Shown: piece by piece, positions 1 to 5,578 of the stretch
How the letters are laid out: the number at the start of each line of letters is the position of its first letter
How positions within the stretch are numbered: the first letter of the stretch is position 1
Origin: an uncultured Oscillospiraceae bacterium
GTDB lineage: Bacteria; Bacillota; Clostridia; Oscillospirales; Oscillospiraceae
NCBI GenBank assembly: GCA_910588455.1
Contig: CAJUPG010000081.1
Span: 1 to 8,124 of the forward strand
Length of the DNA stretch: 8,124 nucleotides
Direction: 5' to 3'
The notes under the pieces: generated by a model
Database searches by the model: none
What the model was told of the DNA's origin: nothing
What the model saw: the letters and a program-made list of their open reading frames with translations, nothing else
Program-made: the position numbers and the translations under genes

Positions 1-11
1 TATTTTCGCAC

Positions 12-1733
12 TTACCATCGATTTGTGCAATATTTATTTTTCAAACAAGCCCTAACCTCGGATGCGATTTTCCGGTTATTAAATTCCTCCTGGCTGTAAG
101 CCCTCACGTCTGTCAGTGTGCCGAAGGGGTCATAGCTGCCGTCGCCGTTGTCCTTCGGCTCCCAGACGGTGTAGACATCCACGGTGCCGGAGTCGCAAAG
201 ATACTCCCGGCGCACCGCCGCGCCGTCCTCCAGCTCCACGCCGTCGCAGAAATAGCGGACTTTTTCCCCTTTGAAATAAAATTTTTCGTCCTTTTCGTTC
301 CAAATCAGCCCGAATGGCTCATAAATGCTGCGATCTGCGGCAAAGTCCCTCTCGTCCGTTGTTGCAATGTCAGCCGGGTTATAGCTCATCATGAGATCGT
401 CAGAGCCGTCAATGGATTTGGAATACATTTTGCCCTCTTTGATTTCCTGCAGAATGTCCTCATACAGGGCAATGGTTTCATCGATCATTTCCTGGGTCCA
501 GATAAACTCACCTCTCCCCCCGGTCCAGCCCTTTTCCCCCAGCATTTCCTGAAGGTTTATCTTCTCCTGCTCCAGCCATGCGGCGTATTCCTCATACGTC
601 CACCACTCCACATTGGGAGCTGGGAAACGCCGCTCGAACTCTTCGTCGGTCATCGCTTCAAAGGTTTTTCCGCCATCAAAGCTATAGTAGGTCTTTCCAT
701 CATCCGGGTTTACATAGGACATGAGTTCGCCCTCTTCCACGGTAGCTTCTGCATTCAGCCGCCGGTCCCGCTCTTCGATGGAAGATGGGCCTACGAAGGC
801 TGCAAATGTGGTTGTTGCGCCAAGCACCAGGGCGGCAGTCAGGCCCAGCGCCAGAATAGACGCGTGCTTATATTTCATAATCGCTTCAATCCTTTCTTGC
901 ATCGCATTTTTGCTGAAATTCAGGTGGGTCAGGCCGCTGCGCTGTTCCTCCATAGCCAGCAGCGCCAGTACATACTCCAGCCGGGATTTATTTCCGCCGC
1001 CAAATTGCCGCACCACCGCTTCGTCGCAGGACAGCTCCAGATCCCGGTTCGCCAGGACGTACATGACCCAGACCACGGGGTTGAACCAGTGGACGCACAG
1101 CGTCCCGGCCAGCAGGAGCTTGACCGCGGCGTCAAACCGGCGGATGTGGACATACTCGTGGGCGAATATATAGTGCAGCGTCTTGTGCTCCGTCCAGTCC
1201 AGCGCCGCCGGGACCAGAATGACAGGCCGCAGCAGGCCGTAAGTGAGGGGGGCGGCGATGCGGTCGGACTGGCGCACGGAGACGGTCCGCCGCAGGGGGT
1301 GTTCCGCCAGCCAGGTTTTTGCGAACGGGTTTTCCACCGGCAGGGAGGTGCGAAAAATCCAGCGCCATTTGTTGTAGGAAACCAGGAAGAACAGCGCCAG
1401 GGCCAGCGCCCCGGCCGCCCAGAGAAGAGGCAGGAGGTCCGGCCCGGCGGCCGCCTCCGCTGCCGGCACGGCTGCCGGTATGTTGGGGACAGTCTGGACG
1501 GTCACCGGAGCTTGGGGCAGGGGGGCGGAAATCACCGCCGTGGGCAGCTTGGACTGTAACAGGGGCACAGGCACGGGGAGAGGGACGCGATACGGCAGGA
1601 GCAGCCGCGCCAGAACCACGCCCCACAGAGCCAGAAAGCTCCGCTTGGGCAGGTGGTTGATGGCCAGGGCCCGGAGCAGTATGACAGCCACCGCCAGCCC
1701 GCCGCCGGTGAGGCTGCGTTCCAGCAGGCTCAT
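12..1733 (-). CDS. BlaR1/MecR1-like M56 family membrane metallopeptidase with a non-penicillin-binding C-terminal domain
   Basis: The 573-residue protein starts with hydrophobic helices at about 9-28 and 33-50, and another at about 101-120. The M56 zinc-protease signature HEYVH is at 192-196, with RRFD just after it. HWFNPVVWVM is at 215-224 and ELSCDEAV at 233-240, which supplies the third zinc-ligand region. A last helix lies at about 291-312. In this family the sensor detects an outside signal, activates the cytoplasmic protease domain and inactivates the paired BlaI-type repressor. Residues ~313-573 form a Trp-, Tyr- and acid-rich domain (YYSFDGGKTFEAM, EWWTYEEYAAWLE) with no SxxK, SxN or KTG set, so beta-lactam sensing is not supported. 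The ATG overlaps the repressor stop codon (ATGA), indicating translational coupling. The part encoding the C-terminal domain (about 12-850) is visibly AT-richer than the peptidase part. The family call is firm; the ligand is unknown. Confidence 0.93.
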   Translation of the reverse strand: MSLLERSLTGGGLAVAVILLRALAINHLPKRSFLALWGVVLARLLLPYRVPLPVPVPLLQSKLPTAVISAPLPQAPVTVQTVPNIPAAVPAAEAAAGPDLLPLLWAAGALALALFFLVSYNKWRWIFRTSLPVENPFAKTWLAEHPLRRTVSVRQSDRIAAPLTYGLLRPVILVPAALDWTEHKTLHYIFAHEYVHIRRFDAAVKLLLAGTLCVHWFNPVVWVMYVLANRDLELSCDEAVVRQFGGGNKSRLEYVLALLAMEEQRSGLTHLNFSKNAMQERIEAIMKYKHASILALGLTAALVLGATTTFAAFVGPSSIEERDRRLNAEATVEEGELMSYVNPDDGKTYYSFDGGKTFEAMTDEEFERRFPAPNVEWWTYEEYAAWLEQEKINLQEMLGEKGWTGGRGEFIWTQEMIDETIALYEDILQEIKEGKMYSKSIDGSDDLMMSYNPADIATTDERDFAADRSIYEPFGLIWNEKDEKFYFKGEKVRYFCDGVELEDGAAVRREYLCDSGTVDVYTVWEPKDNGDGSYDPFGTLTDVRAYSQEEFNNRKIASEVRACLKNKYCTNRW

Positions 1734-2098
1734 GACTCACACTCCATTTCCGCGGCCATTTGCCGCAGGGCCTCAATCTGGGCCTTGGTGAGCTCCTGCC
1801 GCCCCAGCAGAGAGGCGAACAGCAGGTCGGGAGAGCCGTCGAATAATTTTCCGATCAGTTCCTCCGTCTCTGCCTTTTGCACCTCCTCCTTGGAGATGAG
1901 GGCGCGGCACAGGAAATTGGGTTCCCGGCGCTCCACGGCCCCCTTGGCAATGCACTTTTTGATAACGGTGTAAGTGGTGTTTTGGTTCCAGCCGATGGAT
2001 TTTTTCAGGATGTCGGAGATGGACTTCGCGGTTTGCTCGCCCTGCTTCCAGAGCACATCCATCACTCTCAGTTCCGAGTCGAACAGCTTGACGGCCAT
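1730..2098 (-). CDS. BlaI/MecI/CopY-family transcriptional repressor
   Basis: The 122-residue length is normal for BlaI/MecI repressors. The winged helix-turn-helix fills residues 1-70 (LFDSELRVMDVLW near the start). The recognition-helix region WNQNTTYTVIKKCIAKG is at 37-53, and the wing follows. Residues 72-122 are the expected helical dimerisation and effector region. The Shine-Dalgarno AAGGAAAGGAAG lies about 7 nt before the ATG. The gene is first in an operon with the M56 peptidase, and the operator sites upstream predict autorepression. In staphylococcal BlaI/MecI the sensor pathway cleaves an Asn-Phe bond in the dimerisation domain. By eye the matching stretch here reads LLFASLLG, without Asn-Phe, so a different cleavage site or release mechanism is likely. 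Family assignment is confident; target genes beyond the operon are unknown. Confidence 0.95.
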   Translation of the reverse strand: MAVKLFDSELRVMDVLWKQGEQTAKSISDILKKSIGWNQNTTYTVIKKCIAKGAVERREPNFLCRALISKEEVQKAETEELIGKLFDGSPDLLFASLLGRQELTKAQIEALRQMAAEMECES

Positions 2099-2118
2099 AG
2101 AGCCACTTCCTTTCCTTG

Positions 2119-2136
2119 AAACTATTGCAATAGTTT
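2119..2136. promoter_or_regulatory. BlaI-type operator 1, perfect 18-bp palindrome
   Basis: AAACTATTGCAATAGTTT is its own reverse complement. It lies between the predicted transcription start of the repressor operon (about 2138) and the repressor Shine-Dalgarno, so a bound dimer would block early elongation. It shares ACTAT-N4-ATAGT with operator 2; the two centres are 26 bp apart. The core differs from the TACA/TGTA operator of staphylococcal BlaI/MecI. Assignment rests on symmetry, repetition and position. Confidence 0.85.
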
Positions 2137-2144
2137 ACGCGTCC

Positions 2145-2173
2145 ATACTATCACGATAGTTTGAACTTGTCAA
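2145..2173 (-). promoter_or_regulatory. Promoter of the repressor/M56 operon
   Basis: On the minus strand, a perfect -35 TTGACA (2173 to 2168) is followed by a 17-bp spacer and a -10 TAGTAT (2150 to 2145, 4 of 6 consensus bases). Transcription would start near 2138, giving a leader of about 40 nt. The spacer contains operator 2 and the start region abuts operator 1, which supports repression by the encoded BlaI-type protein. Confidence 0.75.
2147..2160. promoter_or_regulatory. BlaI-type operator 2, within the promoter spacer
   Basis: ACTATCACGATAGT has 6-bp arms around a 2-bp centre and shares ACTAT and ATAGT half-sites with operator 1. It occupies most of the spacer between the -35 and -10 of the repressor promoter and overlaps the -10, so occupancy should exclude RNA polymerase. 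Two matching dyads next to a BlaI-family gene are the usual arrangement for an autoregulated BlaI/BlaR-type operon. Confidence 0.85.
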
Positions 2174-2174
2174 G

Positions 2175-2189
2175 GAGAAAAATTTTCTC
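2175..2189. repeat. AT-rich 15-bp dyad between the divergent promoters
   Basis: GAGAAAA and TTTTCTC (7-bp arms, one central base) lie 1 nt upstream of the repressor-operon -35 and 16 nt upstream of the -35 of the divergent gene. The sequence is unrelated to the two ACTAT operators. It could be a binding site for another regulator or an A/T-rich upstream element. Function is inferred from position only. Confidence 0.4.
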
Positions 2190-2205
2190 AGATTTTAGAA
2201 AAAAG

Positions 2206-2234
2206 TTGAAAGCCGCCGGCGTTGATGCTATACT
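2206..2234 (+). promoter_or_regulatory. Promoter of the divergent membrane-protein gene
   Basis: -35 TTGAAA (2206-2211), a 17-bp spacer and -10 TATACT (2229-2234) each match five of six consensus bases. Transcription would start near 2241, leaving a leader of only about 14 nt made mostly of the Shine-Dalgarno. This rules out upstream in-frame start codons at 2222 and 2225. The BlaI-type operators end 46 bp before this -35, so direct repression is possible only through looping or an additional site. Confidence 0.75.
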
Positions 2235-2254
2235 CTGTTATGGGAGGGGAGACG

Positions 2255-2905
2255 ATGGAAAAAATCAAGAGCTTGAATCGCTATCAAAAAGCTGTTTTAA
2301 TCGTTATGATTGCTATGGCGCTGGTATTTGCGGGGATTTATTCCATGACAATCTCCCGGGTTGGCTTTGCATATAGGGGCGCGATCCTTGTGCCAAGCCA
2401 GGAAAACGGCAGTACGGTGTATTCCGGCAGAGTCCAGGGACGGCAGGCGCGTTTTACGGTGTCGGAGGATAAGACCGTTGTATTTCAGTACGGCGATCAG
2501 ACCTATGGTCCCTATACGGCAAAAGAGGACTCTGCCGCGGTTCCTCAGGACGTCATTGATTTTGAGATAACCGTAACCTCAGCAAACGGTGGAATCGCGA
2601 GAGACGAGTATGGAAACATTATTGACCCCGCGGAGCCGTCTGCATACACCATACAAAGGCTGGTGAACAACCCCGAGCTGACCCACAGGGGCGATTGGAT
2701 CAGGTGGTTTTTGGCGGTGTTTATCTGTATTCTCAACGCGCTTTTTATTTTCTTTGCAGATGAAATCTTCCTGTGGAACCTGGCGTTGCGGATTCGCTGC
2801 CCGCACCAAGCGGAGCCGTCCGACTGGGAAATCGCGGGCCGGTATGTCGGTTGGACCGCTTTGACGGTTGGAGCCCTGGTGCTTTTTGTAATGGGGCTGC
2901 AATAG
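2255..2905 (+). CDS. Uncharacterised three-helix membrane protein divergent from the BlaI/M56 operon
   Basis: I do not recognise a named family. From the ATG at 2255 (Shine-Dalgarno GGGAGGGG, immediately after a good promoter) the product is 216 residues. A membrane helix lies at about 12-32. A polar, probably extracytoplasmic region at 33-148 follows, rich in Tyr, Thr and acidic residues. A second helix is at 151-168, then a short basic/Cys loop ending in EPSDWEIAGRY (187-197), and a last helix at 198-216 ends almost at the C-terminus. With the N-terminus inside, the middle domain faces outward. It is transcribed away from a membrane sensor/repressor pair, so an accessory or target role in that response is plausible but unproven. 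Base composition is AT-richer than dapF downstream. The coding call is strong; the function is unknown. Confidence 0.85.
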   Translation: MEKIKSLNRYQKAVLIVMIAMALVFAGIYSMTISRVGFAYRGAILVPSQENGSTVYSGRVQGRQARFTVSEDKTVVFQYGDQTYGPYTAKEDSAAVPQDVIDFEITVTSANGGIARDEYGNIIDPAEPSAYTIQRLVNNPELTHRGDWIRWFLAVFICILNALFIFFADEIFLWNLALRIRCPHQAEPSDWEIAGRYVGWTALTVGALVLFVMGLQ

Positions 2906-2929
2906 TGCGGCGGCGCTGTTATTTTTTGA

Positions 2930-2978
2930 AACGCGCCCACATATCTTTTCCATGAGTGGAAAGGAGCGTGGGCGCGTT
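2930..2978 (+). promoter_or_regulatory. Long hairpin covering the dapF ribosome-binding site and start codon
   Basis: AACGCGCCCAC (2930-2940) pairs perfectly with GTGGGCGCGTT (2968-2978). Inside, 2944-2952 pairs with 2957-2965 (eight Watson-Crick pairs and one G-U) around a 4-nt loop, so nearly the whole 49 nt folds into one stem with a small internal loop. The 3' half contains the dapF AAAGGAG and the first two bases of the TTG start. No U-run follows on either strand, so it is not a typical intrinsic terminator. In a transcript reading in from the upstream gene it should hide the dapF start. I saw no convincing promoter inside it. Confidence 0.6.
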
Positions 2979-3771
2979 GCAATTTACCAAAATGGAGGGC
3001 CTTGGAAACGATTACATTTACATAAACTGCCTGAATGAGTTCCCGGAGGACCTGTCCGCCCTGGCCGTGCGGCTGTCCGACCGGCATTTCGGCGTGGGGG
3101 GAGACGGCCTGATCTGCATAGGCCCCGGCCGGGAGGGGGATTTCTCCATGCATATGTTCAACGCCGACGGGTCACGGGGGATGATGTGCGGCAACGGCAT
3201 CCGGTGCGTGGGCAAGTACGTTTTTGACAAAAAGCTGACCCGAAAACAGTGCCTGACCATCGACACGGACGCGGGTCCAAGAGAATTGCGTCTGGAGGTC
3301 CGGCGGGAGCAGGTGGTCCGGGTGTCGGTGAACATGGGCCGGCCGGAGGTGTCCCCGCCCCGGGAGGTCCGGCTGGAGGGGAGTTTTTTTCCGGTGCAGC
3401 TGGTGTCGGTGGGCAACCCCCACGCGGTTATCTTCTGCGGGGATCTGGACGCCATTGACTTGGAGCGGGAGGGCCCCCGGCTGGAGACCTACCCGGGCTT
3501 TCCGGGACGAGTCAACGTGGAATTTGCCACGCTGCTGCGGCCGGACCTGCTGGACGTGCGGGTGTGGGAGCGGGGGAGCGGGGTGACCCTGGCCTGCGGC
3601 ACCGGGGCCTGCGCCTGCTTTGCCGCCGCCCGGGCCAGAGGACTGTGCCGGGAGCGGGCTGTGGTCCGCCTGCCGGGGGGCGAGCTGGAGCTGAGCTGTG
3701 AGGACGAAACAATCTGGATGGAGGGCCCCGCCCGGACAGTGTTTGAGGGGGAGCTTTCGGAGGAGGTATAA
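2977..3771 (+). CDS. dapF: Diaminopimelate epimerase
   Basis: DapF interconverts LL- and meso-2,6-diaminopimelate in the cytoplasm, the late step that feeds lysine synthesis and, in many bacteria, peptidoglycan crosslinking. The family start FTKMEGLGNDYIYIN is followed by FGVGGDGL and by NADGSRGMMCGNGIRC, with catalytic Cys71. The second catalytic cysteine is Cys207 in ACGTGAC. These two cysteines are the paired acid/base residues of the enzyme. I place the start at TTG 2977 (264 residues, MQFTKMEGLGNDY), 10 nt after AAAGGAG. GTG 2956 would lie upstream of that Shine-Dalgarno, and GTG 2968 is only 1 nt from it. The gene stands alone, without other lysine-pathway genes nearby, and runs toward the transporter gene. 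It appears intact and is much GC-richer than the preceding gene. Confidence 0.97.
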   Translation: MQFTKMEGLGNDYIYINCLNEFPEDLSALAVRLSDRHFGVGGDGLICIGPGREGDFSMHMFNADGSRGMMCGNGIRCVGKYVFDKKLTRKQCLTIDTDAGPRELRLEVRREQVVRVSVNMGRPEVSPPREVRLEGSFFPVQLVSVGNPHAVIFCGDLDAIDLEREGPRLETYPGFPGRVNVEFATLLRPDLLDVRVWERGSGVTLACGTGACACFAAARARGLCRERAVVRLPGGELELSCEDETIWMEGPARTVFEGELSEEV

Positions 3772-3774
3772 AAA

Positions 3775-3799
3775 CAGGGGCGGCACAATGCCGCCCCTG
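3775..3799. terminator. Bidirectional intrinsic terminator shared by dapF and the transporter
   Basis: CAGGGGCGGCA (3775-3785) and TGCCGCCCCTG (3789-3799) form a perfect 11-bp stem with a 3-nt loop. On the plus strand, TTTTT follows after 4 nt (3804-3808). On the minus strand, TTTTTATA follows the stem directly. It lies 3 nt past the dapF stop and 7 nt past the transporter stop, so it should end both convergent transcripts, more strongly on the minus strand. Confidence 0.9.
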
Positions 3800-3806
3800 C
3801 GCATTT

Positions 3807-5267
3807 TTACACAAACCAGCCCAGCTGGAGGAAGTCGTTCAGCTGCCCCGCCAGGATGAGGATCATGACGATGGGCACGATGCAGGTGATGCAGAAGCTG
3901 TAAAATTTGTCCAGCTTGTTGGAGTAGCCGATGTGCAGCTCCTCCAGCACATACTTGGGCTTGACCTCCACGGCAACCATAACCGCCATCAGCAGCGCGC
4001 CGATGGGCATTGCCAGGCCCTCGGACCAGAAGTCCATAAAGTCCAGCCAGCAGTCGTTCCAGTTGTTGATGCCAAAGGTGGCCTGGCCGGGGACCCAAAG
4101 GCCGTTGTTGCCCAGGCCGTCCACGGCTACCAGAGCGGCCTCCGCCAGAATTGCCAGGGAGACCCCCAGGGTGACCCGGCCCCGATGGGCGGTCTTGCCC
4201 CGGAGCTGGGCGGAGTCCAGCAGCACGGTGACGATGACCTCCACCAGAGAGATGGAGGAAGAGATAGCGGCGATAAAGACCAGCAGGTAGAAGATCACAC
4301 CGAACAGGGAGCCCAGGGGGCCCATGGCGTGGAACACGTCCTGAAGGGTGACGAACAGCAGAGAGGGGCCGCTGAGCTTGATCTCGCCCAGGGCGGTGCC
4401 CGTCTGGATGCCGTTGGACACGGCGGCGGGGATGACCGCCACGCCGGCCAGAATGGCGGCGATGGTGTCCGCCACCACGATGACCAGGGAGTTTTTGGCG
4501 ATGTTCTGGTCCTTGGACATATAGGAGCCCATGGTGAACATGATGCCCATAGCCAGGGACAGAGAGAAGAACATCTGCCCGCCGGCGGTGGCCAGCACGG
4601 TGAGGACACTGGGGGCCTTGGGAATAAAGCCCGCCTGGACCGCGTAGCCGGGGACGAACATGAACTTGAGGCCCTCGGCGGCCTGGGGCAGGGTGACGCT
4701 GCGGATGATGATAATCACCAGCATGACAAACAGGGCGGGCATACCCACCTTGTTGAATTTCTCAATGCCCTTTTCAATGCCGCCCCGGACGATGAAGTAG
4801 CCGATGACGATGAACAGGGTGGTATAGCCCAGACAGCCCAGGGGGTCGGTGAGCATGGAGCTGAACAGGTCGGAGCCGGTCATGCCCAAGGCGTCGCCGC
4901 CGTTGAAGAGGTTGGCCAGGTTGACGAAGATATATTCCAGACAGTAGCCGCCCAGCACGGTGTAAAAGCTGAGGATGATGAAGGGGGAGAACACGCCCAG
5001 CCAGCCGACCCATTTGAACTTTTTGGAGACCTTAGTATAGGTTCCGATGATGCCAAGGCCGGTCCGGCGGCTGAGGGACAGCTCCGTGACCATAATGGTA
5101 AAGCCCACAAAGACGGCCAGCAGCAGATAAACCACCAGGAAGGTGAAGCCGCCGCTCTTACCCATTTTATAGGGGAAACCCCAGATGTTGCCCAGGCCCA
5201 CGGCCGAGCCGATGGCGGAGAGGAGGAAACCCAGATTGCTCCCCCACTGCGCGCGTTTGTGTTCCAT
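3807..5267 (-). CDS. Sodium-dependent amino-acid symporter of the NSS/SNF family (LeuT/MhsT-like)
   Basis: Members import amino acids or related compounds with Na+. The 486-residue protein shows about 11 membrane helices (around 11-36, 41-62, 87-118, 147-161, 174-191, 226-249, 260-284, 321-351, 375-392, 409-434, 454-476), as in many bacterial NSS proteins. Helix 1 has GSAVGLGNIWGFPY; numbering matches LeuT, and Gly30 stands where LeuT has gate residue Arg30. Its gate partner is kept as Asp412 in WLDFMDFWSEG. Helix 6 has GGQMFFSLSLAMG and helix 8 has AAISSSIS, matching the Na2 site. By eye, the LeuT Asn286 and Glu290 positions are Asp267 and Ala271. The acidic residue suggests chloride independence. 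The Shine-Dalgarno AAGGAGAG precedes the ATG and the gene has its own promoter. Substrate cannot be read from the sequence. Confidence 0.95.
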   Translation of the reverse strand: MEHKRAQWGSNLGFLLSAIGSAVGLGNIWGFPYKMGKSGGFTFLVVYLLLAVFVGFTIMVTELSLSRRTGLGIIGTYTKVSKKFKWVGWLGVFSPFIILSFYTVLGGYCLEYIFVNLANLFNGGDALGMTGSDLFSSMLTDPLGCLGYTTLFIVIGYFIVRGGIEKGIEKFNKVGMPALFVMLVIIIIRSVTLPQAAEGLKFMFVPGYAVQAGFIPKAPSVLTVLATAGGQMFFSLSLAMGIMFTMGSYMSKDQNIAKNSLVIVVADTIAAILAGVAVIPAAVSNGIQTGTALGEIKLSGPSLLFVTLQDVFHAMGPLGSLFGVIFYLLVFIAAISSSISLVEVIVTVLLDSAQLRGKTAHRGRVTLGVSLAILAEAALVAVDGLGNNGLWVPGQATFGINNWNDCWLDFMDFWSEGLAMPIGALLMAVMVAVEVKPKYVLEELHIGYSNKLDKFYSFCITCIVPIVMILILAGQLNDFLQLGWFV

Positions 5268-5312
5268 AATTTTTCTCTCCTTAAAAACTGCCTGTATGCA
5301 AAAATTTCTTCT

Positions 5313-5341
5313 ACTCTAGCATATTTTCCGCCATGCGTCAA
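5313..5341 (-). promoter_or_regulatory. Promoter of the NSS transporter
   Basis: On the minus strand, -35 TTGACG (5341 to 5336), a 17-bp spacer and an extended -10 TGCTAGAGT (hexamer 5318 to 5313) are aligned. Transcription would start near 5306, giving a leader of about 40 nt before the ATG at 5267. No operator-like symmetry was seen. Confidence 0.65.
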
Positions 5342-5522
5342 CAGTTTATTCACAATTTTTTCAATTTTACCAAGTCGGCGCGCGTATTTTCGCCTTAACA
5401 GCGTTCCTATAAACAAAAGAATATGCTATCCTTGAATACGGCAGATTTCTTCCGGGTCTGGTGTTGCCGAAAAAACGGCGGCCCTAAAAATTTTTTTCCC
5501 GCCTGGGATATTCTGCCCCCCT
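5342..5522. other. AT-rich intergenic spacer between divergent transporter and sigma genes
   Basis: No gene is supported here. The stretch contains poly-A/T tracts (for example around 5485-5497, flanked by GGCGG and CCGCC). It should carry the promoter for the sigma operon, but I found no well-spaced -35/-10 pair; TTGCCG at 5464-5469 has only poor -10 partners. An ECF-type, self-recognised promoter would not be visible by sigma-A rules. Confidence 0.4.
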
Positions 5523-5536
5523 GGAGGGTATTCCTT

Positions 5537-5578
5537 ATGAAACGCGTTTCCATCTCAGATTCCAAGAACGGGAGGTGA
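5537..5578 (+). CDS. Short leader ORF of 13 codons overlapping the sigma-factor start
   Basis: ATG at 5537 opens a 13-residue frame, MKRVSISDSKNGR, ending at TGA 5576-5578. A strong GGAGGG (5523-5528) sits 8 nt before the ATG, so initiation here should be efficient. The stop overlaps the GTG start of the sigma gene in the sequence GTGA. The sigma GTG has GGGAG directly against it and so no properly spaced Shine-Dalgarno, which points to translational coupling. The peptide has no recognised family and no run of a single amino acid typical of attenuation leaders. A 12-bp palindrome, GAAACGCGTTTC (5539-5550), lies inside it. Confidence 0.55.
   Translation: MKRVSISDSKNGR

Noticed and set aside
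12..800. Beta-lactam sensor (penicillin-binding) domain in the M56 protein
   Set aside because: No SxxK, SxN/YxN or KTG motif occurs in the C-terminal 260 residues, so no resistance function is claimed.
864..1559. Plus-strand open frames opposite the M56 gene
   Set aside because: Low-complexity Gln/Gly/Arg-rich translations with no Shine-Dalgarno, antisense to the HEYVH-bearing peptidase.
2906..2976. Lysine riboswitch upstream of dapF
   Set aside because: The gap is only about 70 nt and forms a single hairpin. The lysine riboswitch is a much larger multi-helix element.
2930..2978. Intrinsic terminator of the upstream membrane-protein gene
   Set aside because: The stem is strong but no U-run follows on the plus strand, and the opposite strand continues TTCAAAAAA rather than T-rich sequence.
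3933..5435. Long open reading frame of about 500 codons on the plus strand opposite the transporter
   Set aside because: The product is dominated by Gly, His, Gln and Asp with no domain pattern, and it is antisense to a clear NSS transporter. GC-rich codon bias explains the open frame.
5464..5514. Sigma-A promoter for the ECF operon (TTGCCG with TAAAAA or TATTCT)
   Set aside because: Spacings and -10 matches are poor, so no promoter is called.
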